A DNA stretch of 64,000 bases, taken from NCBI GenBank assembly GCA_027494015.1, contig JAOSJP010000001.1, positions 686,496 to 750,495 of the forward strand, given 5' to 3'. The DNA is from Anaerolineae bacterium (GTDB lineage: Bacteria > Chloroflexota > Anaerolineae > Aggregatilineales > Aggregatilineaceae). Below, one piece after another: positions 8,074 to 17,993 of the stretch. Under the pieces are notes generated by a model. That model ran no database searches and was not told the origin of the DNA. It saw only the letters and a program-made list of their open reading frames with translations. The stretch's first letter is position 1, and each line of letters opens with the position of its first letter. A program made the translations under genes and the position numbers.

Positions 8074-9015
8074 TCAGATGGTGCCTAGCACGCCGGATTC
8101 GAGAAGAATCACCACGGAAGGTCCCAGCAACACGATCCACAACGACGGGAAAATCAGCAACACCATCGGGATGATCATCTTCACTGGCGCTTGGTGGGCT
8201 TTCTCCTCGGCGCGCTGGCGGCGCTTGACGCGCATCTGATCCGACTGAATGCGCAAAATCTTGGCGATGCTCACGCCAAGTTGCTCGGCCTGGACAAGCG
8301 CCGCCACAAAACTGGTCACGTCGGGCACGTCCATACGGCGTGACATGTCGCGCAAGGCTTCGCCGCGCCGCTTGCCAAGCTGAATCTCCTGGAGCACACG
8401 CCCAAAGGCAATCGCCAGGTCGTTGTCCCATTTGGCGTAAACTTTGCTCATCGCCTGCTCAAAGCCCAACCCGGCTTCCACGCAGATGGTCAGCAGGTCG
8501 AGCGCGTCGGGCAGCGACTTGACGATGGAGTCTTTGCGCCGGCTGATCTGCCCCTTGAGTTGCAGGACGGGCAGATAGTAGCCGAGGAGCATCCCGCCGA
8601 TGGTCCCCAGAGTCCCCTTGACGACGCCCCAATCGGTGAACATAAAGAACAGCACAAACGCCCCGATGCCCATCGCGAGAGTCAGAGCGATTCGCTGGCC
8701 GAAGAAGACCGCCGGCTCCATCGTCTGTGACTTGCCAGCCAGCTCGATCTGGCGGCGGATGCTCTCGATTTGGTTTTCGGGGGTGAACCTGATGGCGAAC
8801 CGGGCCAGCGCCCGGTACATAGGTATGATGACGCGCTCGCGGGTGCTCAGCGACATCTCGATCTGTTCCAGGCTGGCTGGCACATCGCGGTCTCCATATT
8901 CGGCCAGCCGCTTCTCAAGCGGATTTTCATCCGACTTGTCGCTGTACCCGACCAGAACAAGCCCGCCGAGCAGGATTACGCCCGCCACAATCAACGCCAG
9001 AATCGTGATATCCAT
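8074..9015 (-). CDS. tadC: Tad secretion system inner-membrane protein TadC
   Basis: 313 residues of the type II secretion F / TadC family: a platform protein that anchors the ATPase under the pilus. One N-terminal membrane helix (ITILALIVAGVILLGGLVL), a cytoplasmic part, two central helices (ALTLAMGIGAFVLFFMF and following), then the T2SSF core LPDALDLLTICVEAGLGFEQ and a C-terminal helix IPMVLLIFPSLWIVLLG. ATG 9015 is preceded by AGGAGGGCGGG. It is the last gene of the tad operon and follows tadB by 39 bp. Confidence 0.9.
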   Translation of the reverse strand: MDITILALIVAGVILLGGLVLVGYSDKSDENPLEKRLAEYGDRDVPASLEQIEMSLSTRERVIIPMYRALARFAIRFTPENQIESIRRQIELAGKSQTMEPAVFFGQRIALTLAMGIGAFVLFFMFTDWGVVKGTLGTIGGMLLGYYLPVLQLKGQISRRKDSIVKSLPDALDLLTICVEAGLGFEQAMSKVYAKWDNDLAIAFGRVLQEIQLGKRRGEALRDMSRRMDVPDVTSFVAALVQAEQLGVSIAKILRIQSDQMRVKRRQRAEEKAHQAPVKMIIPMVLLIFPSLWIVLLGPSVVILLESGVLGTI

Positions 9016-9054
9016 CCCGCCCTCCTGAACGCCTGGTCGCGCCGTAAATCTCTG

Positions 9055-10032
9055 CTAGTACTCGATCTTCACAATCTTCTGGATGATCGCGGCGCCGGTG
9101 GCGATCAGGCCCAGGCCACAGCCCAGCATCGGCCACCCGCACATGCGATTCTCGACGAGATTCGCCATGTAGCCGGGACTCATAAAGTACAAGAAGATGG
9201 TCAGGACAATCGGCAACAGCGAGATAAGCCAGCCTGTGTAGCGCCCCTGGGCTGTCAGCACCGAGATGTCGCCTTTGAGCTTGATGCGGTCGCGAATCGT
9301 GTGGCTGATCGAGTCAAGAACCTCTGCCAGGTTGCCACCCACCTCGCGCTGGATATTGACCGCCGTGTTGACCAGATCGAGGTCATCGCTGGGCATCCGC
9401 GCCAGCAGATGATCCAGCGCGTCTTCCATGGGAATGCCAAGCTGCACTTCCATCACCACGCGCTTGAACTCCGACGACGTTGGCTCCGGTGCCTCGCGTG
9501 AAATCGCCTCCATCGCCTGCATCACCGCATAGCCAGCGCGCAGGGCATTGACCCACAGCGCCAACGTATCGGGAAGCTGGTTTTCGAACAGCTTCAGGCG
9601 CTTGGATTGTTTGCGGGCCACATAGAGACGGGGGAAGAAAAAGCCAGCAACCGCTGCAACCCCGCCGCCGATTGGCGAGGCAAAAAGCACCATGCCGATG
9701 AGGAAACCGCCAATCCCCGTGATGACGTGCAGCGCCATGAACTCGGAGACAGTCAGCTTCAGGTCGGCCCGCGAAAGCTGGACGCGCCATTTCTGCGCGA
9801 AGCCCCGGTCAGCCAGTATAGCATCGAGCCGGCGGGTGATGATGCTCGCCTCATGTGAAGGATCGGGCTGTTGCAGGTCTTCGAAGTCCGCGAGCAGACT
9901 GCTGTATTCGGTCGTGTAGCGTCCCAGCCGCTCTTCAATCTGCTCGCGCCGTTCTGCGCGAATGCTGGCGATCCCGGCAATCAGGATGATCACCGCCAGG
10001 ACTCCCGCTGCGCCGGCTATCGCAATCTCCAT
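9055..10032 (-). CDS. tadB: Tad secretion system inner-membrane protein TadB
   Basis: 325 residues, T2SSF family, the usual partner of TadC. It has an N-terminal helix (IAIAGAAGVLAVIILIAGIA), then the paired helices GGFLIGMVLFASPIGGG and VAAVAGFFFPRLYV, then the conserved core LPDTLALWVNALRAGYAVMQ with PTSSEFKRVVMEVQLG, and two C-terminal helices. The start at ATG 10032 follows a GGAGGGCGGGCACCT ribosome site; an upstream extension in frame is not conserved-looking. It lies between tadA and tadC in the standard order. Confidence 0.92.
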   Translation of the reverse strand: MEIAIAGAAGVLAVIILIAGIASIRAERREQIEERLGRYTTEYSSLLADFEDLQQPDPSHEASIITRRLDAILADRGFAQKWRVQLSRADLKLTVSEFMALHVITGIGGFLIGMVLFASPIGGGVAAVAGFFFPRLYVARKQSKRLKLFENQLPDTLALWVNALRAGYAVMQAMEAISREAPEPTSSEFKRVVMEVQLGIPMEDALDHLLARMPSDDLDLVNTAVNIQREVGGNLAEVLDSISHTIRDRIKLKGDISVLTAQGRYTGWLISLLPIVLTIFLYFMSPGYMANLVENRMCGWPMLGCGLGLIATGAAIIQKIVKIEY

Positions 10033-10139
10033 AGGTGCCCGCCCTCCCCCACAGTGCCCTGCCCTGAACCGGCACAGTGCGTCAGTAGGAGCCTGGTGCA
10101 CCGGCCCCTACGGTACTACACGCTGAGTAGTACTCGCCG

Positions 10140-11540
10140 TCAATAGCGCGAGACGCCGATTCCAAACACCGACGGTGGCAGGTGAATGCCAGCCGCCTCG
10201 ATCTTGTCAATGAATTTGGGGCGCAGGCCTGTCGGTCGGATGCGCCCGATGACCTTGCCGGCCTCCAGGCCCGTCTGCTCAAACTCAAAGATGTCAGACA
10301 TCGTGATTACGTCACCTTCCATCCCCTGGATCTCGGTGACCTTCACGACCTTGCGCGTGCCATCTCGCATCCGTTCCTGGTGAACAATCAGTTCAAGGGC
10401 CGAAGCCACCTGCTCGCGGATGGCGCGTACTGGCAGGTCCATGCCCGCCATCAGGCACATCGTTTCCAGGCGCGCCAGCGTGTCGCGCGGGCTGTTCGAG
10501 TGCGCCGTCGTCAGCGATCCTTCATGACCCGTGTTCATCGCCTGGAGCATGTCCAGCGCCTCGCCCGCACGGCACTCGCCCACTACGATGCGGTCGGGGC
10601 GCATACGCAGCGAGTTGACGACCAGGTCGCGGATGCTGACCTCGCCGCGGCCCTCGATGTTGGAGGGGCGGCTTTCCAGCGAGACGACATGTTCCTGGCG
10701 CAACTGAAGCTCAGCGGCGTTCTCGATGGTGATGATCCGCTCGTCATTCGGGATGAACCCGGACAGAACGTTGAGCAGCGTCGTCTTGCCAGAGCCAGTG
10801 CCCCCTGACACAACGATATTCAACCGGGCAATGACGCACGCCCGCAGGAACTCTGCAATCTCGGGGCTGATGGAGCCGAAACGAATCAGGTCTTCCACGG
10901 TGAAAGGCCGCCGCGAGAACTTGCGGATGGTGACCGTCGGCCCGCACAGGCTGATGGGGCGGATGACCGCATTGACGCGCGACCCGTCCGGCAGGCGGGC
11001 GTCCACCGTAGGCGAGCTTTCGTCAATGCGGCGGCCCAGCGGTGCTACAATGCGATCCAGCACGCGCAGGACATGATCCTCGTCCTCAAAAGTCACATTG
11101 GAGCGCAGGATGTTGCCGGCGCGCTCAATGTAGACGTTCTTGGGGCCGTTGACCATGATCTCAGTGATGGTGTCATCGGCGAGCAATGGCTCCAGCGGCC
11201 CGAAGCCCAGGATCTCCGCGACAATCGCCTCAAAGAGCTGCTGCCGCTCGGCCCGCCCCAGCACAATGCTCTCTTCATTGAGAATAGTCGCAAACAACTC
11301 CTCAATGGTTGTCCGCACTTCAGGAGAGCGCGGGTCTACGCTGGTGTCCAGTTCGGCCAGCAGCTTGTTCTGGATGCGCACCTTCAGGTCCTGGTAACCG
11401 CCCCCTTCACCACGACGGGCAGCGGCCACAGCGGAAGATGCCGCTGGCACCTGAGTCCGCCGGCGTACCTGGTCTAGCTTGGACTCGTCGGGGCTGTCCG
11501 CATCCTGTCCACCACGCTCAATGCGCCGCAAAAGAGACAT
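10140..11540 (-). CDS. tadA: Tad/CpaF secretion ATPase
   Basis: 466 residues. This hexameric ATPase of the VirB11/CpaF family powers Flp-type pilus assembly. N-terminal domain: [15 protein letters not shown] to [20 protein letters not shown]. Walker [12 protein letters not shown]. The Walker B region contains [18 protein letters not shown], and the His box region [15 protein letters not shown] follows, all intact. ATG 11540 sits behind GGAGGTAGCAC. The first 40 residues are low-complexity and charged, as often in CpaF. Upstream is the ATPase-like cpaE, downstream tadB. Confidence 0.95.
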   Translation of the reverse strand: MSLLRRIERGGQDADSPDESKLDQVRRRTQVPAASSAVAAARRGEGGGYQDLKVRIQNKLLAELDTSVDPRSPEVRTTIEELFATILNEESIVLGRAERQQLFEAIVAEILGFGPLEPLLADDTITEIMVNGPKNVYIERAGNILRSNVTFEDEDHVLRVLDRIVAPLGRRIDESSPTVDARLPDGSRVNAVIRPISLCGPTVTIRKFSRRPFTVEDLIRFGSISPEIAEFLRACVIARLNIVVSGGTGSGKTTLLNVLSGFIPNDERIITIENAAELQLRQEHVVSLESRPSNIEGRGEVSIRDLVVNSLRMRPDRIVVGECRAGEALDMLQAMNTGHEGSLTTAHSNSPRDTLARLETMCLMAGMDLPVRAIREQVASALELIVHQERMRDGTRKVVKVTEIQGMEGDVITMSDIFEFEQTGLEAGKVIGRIRPTGLRPKFIDKIEAAGIHLPPSVFGIGVSRY

Positions 11541-11604
11541 GTGCTACCTCCACTCCTCTCACCTTTCACCCGTCCCTGCTTCTACCATCCATTCTACACC
11601 AGTC

Positions 11605-12923
11605 CTACGAACCGCCGAACAGTGCCCGTATGCCGCTCTTGGAGCGTGGTTCGCCCGTCTGAACCCCTTCATCCGGCGCTTTTTCCTGCTCCACCGCTTT
11701 GCGCACCAGCGCAGCGAGGTCCACAAGCTCCTTGCCCGGAGGGCGCGATTTCATCTTGGCCACCAGGGGCACGCCCTGGTTGACCGCCGTGAGCACCGCC
11801 TGGTCGTCAAGGGGATCGAAGCGACCACTGAGTGTTTGAGATGAGTCTCGATTGACGCGGTCGGCACAGCGCCGCGCCCGCGCTCCCGCTCTGGTGGCAC
11901 CCGGTTCAGCACGAAGAGCACTTTGTCCGCCAACCCTTCCGGCTCCTTAAGGCCATCCAGAAGGTCCAGCACCTTACGGATGTTGCGCACGGATGGAATC
12001 GTGGGGTTGGCCACCAGAATGATGCGCTCGGCAATATCGAACAGCTTGAGCGTGGTATCATCATACTGAGTCGGCGTGTCAACCACGATGAAATCAAATG
12101 ACTTCGCCAGCAGCTTGACGACCTCTTTCACGGCTTCCGACGTGATATCATAGGCCATCTCTGGGTGCGGCGGAGCGACCAACACCCTAAGCCCGCTGCC
12201 ATGCGTCACCAGCACGCTGTCAATCATTTCCTGGTCAATGTCGCTCACGGCCTTCGCCAGATCGGCGATGCTCGACGTAGATTGTACGTTCAGGAACGCA
12301 TCCACATCGCCGAACTGGAGGCTGGCGTCCACCAGCAGCACACTGGTGTCGGAGCGCATCAGCGCAGCCGCCACGTTGGTGGCCAGCGTCGTCACGCCCG
12401 CGCCAGCCTGAGGGCTATACACCACGACGACGTGCCCTGCCCCTACGGTCGGGGTGAGCACGCTGCGCTTGGCCTCGCGCGACGCAGCCGTCCGCAGCGA
12501 GGACATCTGCATCTCCTGCTGGCGGATTGGCTCATTGCGATCGTAGACGCGGCGAATCGTCGCGTAAAGCTCCTCGCTGGAGACTGGCTTGGTGAGGAAG
12601 TCGCGCGCTCCGGCCAGCATCGCCTGGCGCAGGTATCCCGACTCATTCTGCACTGACATGATCACAACAGCGGCAGTGCGCACTGCCGTGCTGATCGCTT
12701 TCGTCGCCGTGATGCCGTCCATATCGGGCATGTTGATGTCCATCAGCACCACATCAGGCTTGTGCTGTGTCGCCAGGTCTATCGCCTCGCGGCCCGTGCC
12801 AGCGCCGTCCCCGCCAACGACCTCGATATCCGGCTCAAACGCGAGCAGCTTGCGGATGTTCTCGCGCGTGTCCGGGATATCGTCCACGATCAGCACTTTG
12901 ATGACTTGCTTCTCACTGCTCAT
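11605..12923 (-). CDS. cpaE: Tad pilus assembly protein CpaE/TadZ, frameshifted near the C-terminus
   Basis: At repaired length, 439 residues. The N-terminal response-regulator receiver domain starts VIKVLIVDDIPDTRENIRKL, with the phosphoacceptor region DVVLMDINMPDMDG intact. The C-terminal MinD/ParA-like ATPase carries the deviant Walker A YSPQAGAGVTTLATNVA; TadZ proteins often deviate here. CpaE localises the pilus machine at the pole in Caulobacter. The reading frame breaks at a G run (11811-11814, C run on the coding strand): before it the protein reads VVASIP, after it the frame one base back reads LDDQAVLTAVNQGVPLVAKM and continues to 11605. One missing base in that run restores the whole gene. 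The tail after the break is typical of the family, so I read this as one gene. Confidence 0.85.
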
Positions 12924-12990
12924 TGGTGCCTTCTCGCTTCATCAACCTGGCCCCATCCGGCTTGATCGCAGGTGCGCCCCCAGTGATACG

Positions 12991-13030
12991 TGAAGGGCAT
13001 GCGGACGCCAGCGCGAGCGCGTGCCCTTCA
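12991..13030. other. Stem-loop between cpaB and cpaE
   Basis: Arms TGAAGGGCATGCG (12991-13003) and CGCGTGCCCTTCA (13018-13030) pair with one mismatch around a 14-base loop. There is no T tract on the minus strand. It could attenuate or process the cpaB-cpaE transcript. Confidence 0.5.
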
Positions 13031-13067
13031 TGCTATCTTAACACGAAGACAATTATTCCGACATGCG

Positions 13068-14262
13068 TTATTGCGCTGACGCTCCTGTTGACTTAGCCAG
13101 GAAATCGTACAGGCTCCCGATGTCGAAGCGCCGCACGCTGGTGATAGGCGGCTCCAGCGCGTATTCGAGCGCAACAGGCGGCTGTGCATTGTACGTTCGG
13201 ATCATATAGTCAAGTGTCACCGGATCGGTGGCAACTTCGGTTGTGTCACCAGCCGCGCGCAGGGCCAGTGTGATCGGAATCTGCGCATCAACCGCCCAGG
13301 TCAGCACCAGCGCCTCCTGCGGCGTCACGGCCAGGGTGATGATCAACGGCGCGAACGGCGTCGCGGTCGGCTGCGGAGTCGTCGCCTGCCCGCCTTCACC
13401 GGGCGGTGGCAGGGTCTCGATCTGCTGCGGTGTCGGCGTCGCCCCGATGATGTCTCCACCAGGCGGGAAGTGACCCACACGCAGCACCCAGGCACCGGTA
13501 ACCGTCCGCTGGGTCACCAGTCGGGGGCGCTGCGACGGCTCACTGGGACTGAGCAGCACCCCTTCCGGCGAGAGAGTGCTCGCCTCCGGGCGACCCTGGC
13601 GCGGCGAGCCAATGCTTAACTCGCCCGTCTCCAGGCGCGTGATCAGCGAAACGTTGTTAGGCATCCGGGTCTGGAAAGTGGGATCAACATCAATGTAGAG
13701 GAACGAGAGAATAACGTCTACGAAGTCGCCAGCCTGAATGCCATACGCCACCTGCCCGACGCCAGATAGATCGAGCGGAATGGAGATGGCCACGCGCGAC
13801 TCGTCGCCTTCAAAGGCGCGCATGAGGGCGGCAGCATCTGACCCTGTGCGGGCAATCTCGTACAGATTGGGCACCACCTGGCGAGCCAGAATCGGAGAGC
13901 CGCGGAAGATGTCGGTGCGCGCCACCTGCCCTATCACATCCTCCAGCTCGTCGGCGGTGAAGTAGTTGCCCGCTTCTGGCAAGGCTTCCTGAGGCCAGGG
14001 CACCACGCCGATACCGTCAGGCGGGATCACGATCCCGCGAGGCAGGTCCTGGACGGCCACGACGATCTCAACCATGTTGAGGGCGCGCAGACCCGTATCC
14101 GGGGCCGTTGCCCCCCCCTGTGCGCCGCCAGCAACTTCCCCCCACCTCCGTAGCCTGAGCGGTGGTCTCCTCACCGCCATCATCGCCGGACATGAGGACG
14201 ACAACCAACACGACCACCAGCAAGATGATCGCGCCCAGTAGAATGAGCACCCGACCTCGCAT
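13068..14262 (-). CDS. cpaB: Tad pilus assembly protein CpaB/RcpC, frameshifted near the N-terminus
   Basis: At repaired length, about 397 residues. CpaB proteins are anchored by one N-terminal helix and carry a SAF domain outside. The ATG at 14262 (ribosome site GGGAGGAAACCC) begins MRGRVLILLGAIILLVVVL, a clear membrane helix, but this frame soon runs into unlikely sequence. The SAF domain (VEIVVAVQDLPRGIVIPPDG, DIFRGSPILARQVV) lies one base ahead. The frames join in a C run at 14138-14143 on the plus strand; removing one base gives a continuous protein. The Tad-type SAF second half (SRVAISIPLDLSGVGQVAYG, IQAGDFVDVILSF) is intact. It is the first gene of the tad operon. Confidence 0.82.
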
Positions 14263-14328
14263 AGGGTTTCCTCCCGAAGAGTCCGAACCGGCCCGGAGTT
14301 TGCATCAGGCCCCAATGGGTTGCTATCT

Positions 14329-14356
14329 AGTGTATTCCTATGGAAAAAATGCGCAA
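14329..14356 (-). promoter_or_regulatory. Probable sigma-70 promoter of the tad operon
   Basis: Minus strand: TTGCGC (14351-14356), 16-base spacer, TACACT (14329-14334), 66 bp upstream of the cpaB start codon. Confidence 0.55.
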
Positions 14357-14379
14357 ACAGGCCAAGAGTCCTATAACAG

Positions 14380-14416
14380 GCAAGGGCAGAGCGCCGTCAT
14401 GTTGCTCTGCCCTTGC
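14380..14416 (-). terminator. Hairpin terminator after the histidine kinase gene
   Basis: A perfect 13-bp stem, GCAAGGGCAGAGC (14380-14392) with GCTCTGCCCTTGC (14404-14416), lies 35 bp past the kinase stop codon. The following minus-strand tract is only weakly T-rich. Confidence 0.55.
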
Positions 14417-14450
14417 GGAATCCCCACTGGACTGCGCCCAACGGGCATCA

Positions 14451-15530
14451 CTAGACCGCCGGCAACAGGATCACGAAGCGGCTTACATCCTCATCCGTGC
14501 TCGTCATCTCCAGCGCCCCTCCCACCAGCTCGATGCGCTCCTGGAGCGTGCGCAGACCCAGGACATCACCCCGCTCCTCGTGCGAGGGCATCTCGCCCGC
14601 ATCGAAGCCGCGCCCGTCGTGCTCGATGGTCGCCTTAAGCCATTCCGGGCCGACATCCACCACAATGCTGATGGATTTCGCGCCCAGGCTGTCGCGCGCG
14701 TTGCCCATCACGGCCTGAATCGAGCGGAACATCATCACCTCAATGTGGCTAGGCAGGCGGCGCTCGTCTCCCACCACGCTCAACTGGGTCTTGATACCCG
14801 TCTTCTCTTCATAAGCCTCCGCGTAGCGCCGGATGGTGGGCACCAGCCCCAGGTCATCAAGCATCATCGGGCGCAGATCGAAGATGAAATCGCGCACCTT
14901 CTGGAATGTTGTGCTGGCGACCGTCTTCAGATTACCTAGCTCCTCCTCGGCGCGATCCGGATTGCGGTCAAAGAGTCGCTGGCAAATCTCCGCCTGGAGG
15001 ATGAAGTTGGTCAATGACTGCGCCGGCCCATCGTGCATCTGCCGGGCCAACCGCTGGCGCTCGGCTTCCTGGGCCTCAACCACGTTGATGATCGCCCGCC
15101 TGGACAGGCGGCCCGCTTCCCCTTCGCCCTGCTCCATCACCGGGGCGATCGCTGGCCGGAACACGGCATCTGGCCCCAGACTGCGCACCAGCCGCAGCAG
15201 CCTTCCCAGCAGTTCCTCGAAATGCTGCAATTCCTTGAGCGTGGCTTTGGCTTTCTCAAGCTGCCCTTGCAGTGTGAGCAACCGCGTCTTGATGTCAGAG
15301 GCGCTGTCATAGGCTGCCTTGATGTCCGCGCGGGGGATCGTGTCGAAATTCGTCTCCACGCGGCTGAGCTGCGCGCTGATCGCCACATGGCGGTCGCGGA
15401 TGCGCCCCACTTCAAGCTGCGTCTGTTCGATCAACTGCTGGTTTTCCAGCACGCGCTTGCGGATGTTCTCGTACTCGATTTCGAATTCGCGCAGCACTTC
15501 GTCCTGGGGGACCGCAGCACCCTGGGGCAT
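14451..15530 (-). CDS. Cytoplasmic NarL/DegS-type sensor histidine kinase
   Basis: 359 residues from ATG 15530 (GAGGAG ribosome site; the GTG two codons earlier is less likely). There is no membrane segment. Residues 10-115 are a long heptad-rich coiled coil. The HisKA_3 phosphorylation site is RLARQMHDGPAQSL, with His166, then the DLRPMMLDDLGL box. The ATP-binding domain has IQAVMGNARDSLGAK (N box, with N present) and EHDGRGFD (G1 box), then the final GLRTLQERIELVGG. Like DegS it must sense a cytoplasmic signal or a partner. It lies directly after the gene for its probable response regulator and upstream of the tad operon, which it may control. Confidence 0.9.
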   Translation of the reverse strand: MPQGAAVPQDEVLREFEIEYENIRKRVLENQQLIEQTQLEVGRIRDRHVAISAQLSRVETNFDTIPRADIKAAYDSASDIKTRLLTLQGQLEKAKATLKELQHFEELLGRLLRLVRSLGPDAVFRPAIAPVMEQGEGEAGRLSRRAIINVVEAQEAERQRLARQMHDGPAQSLTNFILQAEICQRLFDRNPDRAEEELGNLKTVASTTFQKVRDFIFDLRPMMLDDLGLVPTIRRYAEAYEEKTGIKTQLSVVGDERRLPSHIEVMMFRSIQAVMGNARDSLGAKSISIVVDVGPEWLKATIEHDGRGFDAGEMPSHEERGDVLGLRTLQERIELVGGALEMTSTDEDVSRFVILLPAV

Positions 15531-15568
15531 CACCACCGCTCCTCGCTATTCACTGTCCGAACAGACTA

Positions 15569-16294
15569 TCACTTCGCTTGTTTGTTGTCTTGCGTGCGCA
15601 CCCAGCCCCGCCGCAGTGCGTAGACCGCCGCCTGCGTCCGGTCGCGCACGTCAAGCTTCTTGAGAATGGAGGTCATGTGGTTCTTGACTGTCTGGTGACT
15701 GATCCCCAGCGACTGCGCGATCTCTTTGTTGCTCTTGCCGCGCGTCACATACTGGAGGATCTCCATTTCGCGCGCGCTGAGCGGCATGAAGTGCTCACCC
15801 AGGTCCACCATGTTGGGGCCGGTCACCGCCTCTACGCCAGCCTCCAGCCACTGCCGAAGCTCAGCGCCCGTGAAGGTTCTCCCGGCTACCACATAATTGC
15901 CGCGCACCACCGAGCGCACCACCTCCACCAGCTTTTCCGGCTCTATGTCCTTCGGGCAATAGGCCGCGCCTCCAGAGCGCATGGCGTGCAGCACCTGCTC
16001 CATGTCGTCATAAGCCGTCAGCAGCACCACCGCAGGAGCGACCTGCTCTGCTTTCAGCCGGCTGGCGACCTGCAGACCGTTGATGCCCGGCAGGTTGATG
16101 TCCAGCAGTAGCACATCGGGGCGCAGATCGCGCACCAACTGCAAGGCTTCTTCGCCTGTTGACGCTTCGGCCAGCACCTCGATGTCGTCCTCAGTGGCGA
16201 AGATGTTGCGCAGCCCCTGGCGAAATACCGGGTGATCGTCCACGATCACCAGCCGAATCCGCGCTGGAGTCATAGAAGTATTGTCCTGTTCCAT
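15569..16294 (-). CDS. NarL/LuxR-family response regulator
   Basis: 241 residues. The receiver domain (about 12-130) has the acidic pair VDDHP, the phosphoacceptor Asp65 in DVLLLDINLPGINGL, the switch Thr in VVLLTAYDD and the Lys in AAYCPKDIEPEK. The C-terminal LuxR helix-turn-helix runs from LSAREMEILQYVTRGKSNKE through LGISHQTVKNHMTSILKKLD. It is a DNA-binding transcription factor, transcribed just before the histidine kinase (38 bp gap), so the two form a two-component system. An in-frame ATG seven codons downstream is an alternative start. Confidence 0.93.
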   Translation of the reverse strand: MEQDNTSMTPARIRLVIVDDHPVFRQGLRNIFATEDDIEVLAEASTGEEALQLVRDLRPDVLLLDINLPGINGLQVASRLKAEQVAPAVVLLTAYDDMEQVLHAMRSGGAAYCPKDIEPEKLVEVVRSVVRGNYVVAGRTFTGAELRQWLEAGVEAVTGPNMVDLGEHFMPLSAREMEILQYVTRGKSNKEIAQSLGISHQTVKNHMTSILKKLDVRDRTQAAVYALRRGWVRTQDNKQAK

Positions 16295-16354
16295 CGGCAG
16301 GCGCTCACCCCAGTTTGCAGGCGCGCCCCTCAGCCAACTGCTGCGGGCGTGATC

Positions 16355-16383
16355 TTAGCATAGTGCAAGGCCCCCGATCTCAC
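16355..16383 (-). promoter_or_regulatory. Probable promoter of the two-component system operon
   Basis: Minus strand: TTGTGA (16378-16383), 17-base spacer, TATGCT (16355-16360), 60 bp upstream of the response regulator start. Confidence 0.5.
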
Positions 16384-16418
16384 AATAGAACATTTGCTCG
16401 GTATATTGTCTCGCCAGG

Positions 16419-17993
16419 CTACCAGACGCACCCCGCCGGCCACTCCAGGCGATAGACCGCCATGTTGCCGCCACCCGCCGCCGGGGCATAGGGCGCACCG
16501 GTGATGAAGATGGGTGCTCCTCCCAGGCGGGGATCGTCAGGCGGAACCGGGCGCTGATCGGGCATGACCATCAGGTACGCGACCCCGCGCGAGCACATCA
16601 GCCGCATGATCGCTTCCCCATCGCGGAAGAGCGGCACGATCTCCGGGCTGACCAGCCCCGCCAGATCGAAGATGGGGCGCGGCGCGAAGTACCCCACCGC
16701 CCCAATGTCGTGCACGGCGAGCAGGTCGTCTTCGGCCAGATTCGCTTTCACCCACCTGGCTGTGGCCACCATCTCCGTGTTGATGATGCGCACGTCCGCG
16801 CCGTACTGCCGCGCGCCGATGATCCAGAACCCACCCGTCACCAGCAACAGCGCCAGGGCCAGGCTGCGCGACAGTACCCGCCCTGCCGCAGATCGCCGCG
16901 CGCGCTGCACCAGAGTCAGAGTGCCCCCCACGCCAAAGACCAGCAGCGCTGGGAGCACCGGCATCACGTAGCGTCCGTGCTGGTAGTTGGCCGGCAGCCG
17001 CAGCCCGTAAGCCGAGACGTGCAGCGCCGCCCACAGCAAGGGCAGCGCGTAGATCAGAGCGCGCCCGTCCTGCCGCGCGCGCTGCACCACGCCCGCACAA
17101 CCTGCCAGCAGCCCTGGCAGCGCCAGCGACAGGTGACCGGCCAGCATGGGGGCGATCATACGAGCGTACCGCTCCGGCAGCGACCATCGCTCGCTGATCG
17201 GCGCGTACTCTGCCTGCTTCGCCGCCGCCGTATCCGGCAGCAGCGTCCCGCTGAGGTGCCAGTTCAGCGCTGCCGCCGGAGCGCAGATCGCCGCCCAGGA
17301 CAACGCCAGGCCAGCGATCCACATCACCGCAGGGGAGCGCCAGCGCCAGCCGTCCCGCCCTGCTGTCGCCGCGCGCAGCAGGACGGCCAGCCCCACCAGC
17401 GCGACGCCTTCTGGCCGGGTGAGCGTCAGCGCCGCGCTCACCACCCCCGTTCTGGCGCCGCGCAGCAACGCCTGGCGCGGCGACGGACCCTGTTGTGCGG
17501 CGGCATCGGCCCAGGTCGCCCAGATCAGCGCCAGGGCCAGCGCCGCGAACAGCATCGTCTCCATGCCGGAGGCCGCCGCCCAGACCAGGTGCCAGGACAG
17601 CGCGACCAGCACGCCCGTCCACAGGCGCGCACCACCCACATCCGGCCAGAGGTGCCCGGCCAGCCGCGCGCTGATCCACCCGGCGGCGCTCAGGCTCAGC
17701 GCGCCCAGGGCGAACGTCCAGGCGAAGTGCGACACGCGCAGCAGGTATGCTCCCGCCAGCAGCAGCGAGTACAGGGGCGCGGTCGAGGCGCTGCTTGGCT
17801 GGCCCGGCACAAACGCCCACTCGCCGCGCTCGGCCAGGTTGTGTGCGTATGTCTGGTGAATCCAGGCGTCGTCGAGCGGATAGCCGGAGTCACTGAGTTG
17901 CAGCGCCGCCGCGACGTACAGCAGCACGCCAATCGCCGCCACGACCAGCACGATCAGGTCATCGCGCGCGGCAACGTGTCGCAGCCGTGTCAT
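16419..17993 (-). CDS. Polytopic GT-C-type membrane protein (ArnT/PMT-like)
   Basis: 524 residues with about 11 hydrophobic helices. After the first helix comes LSDSGYPLDDAWIHQTYAHN; the acidic 'DDAWIHQ' in the first outside loop is where GT-C enzymes keep their catalytic aspartate. A soluble C-terminal part (NTEMVATARWVKANLAEDDL, GAVGYFAPRPIFDLAGL) is typical of Chloroflexota members of this class. Such proteins transfer sugars from polyprenyl-phosphate donors outside the membrane. The start ATG overlaps the preceding stop (ATGA), so it is the last gene of the coupled five-gene set. The specific substrate is unknown. Confidence 0.78.
   Translation of the reverse strand: MTRLRHVAARDDLIVLVVAAIGVLLYVAAALQLSDSGYPLDDAWIHQTYAHNLAERGEWAFVPGQPSSASTAPLYSLLLAGAYLLRVSHFAWTFALGALSLSAAGWISARLAGHLWPDVGGARLWTGVLVALSWHLVWAAASGMETMLFAALALALIWATWADAAAQQGPSPRQALLRGARTGVVSAALTLTRPEGVALVGLAVLLRAATAGRDGWRWRSPAVMWIAGLALSWAAICAPAAALNWHLSGTLLPDTAAAKQAEYAPISERWSLPERYARMIAPMLAGHLSLALPGLLAGCAGVVQRARQDGRALIYALPLLWAALHVSAYGLRLPANYQHGRYVMPVLPALLVFGVGGTLTLVQRARRSAAGRVLSRSLALALLLVTGGFWIIGARQYGADVRIINTEMVATARWVKANLAEDDLLAVHDIGAVGYFAPRPIFDLAGLVSPEIVPLFRDGEAIMRLMCSRGVAYLMVMPDQRPVPPDDPRLGGAPIFITGAPYAPAAGGGNMAVYRLEWPAGCVW

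Noticed and set aside
11790..11830. Programmed frameshifting in cpaE
   Set aside because: No slippery heptamer of the known type and no stimulating stem-loop; three more single-base indels in the window make sequence error simpler.
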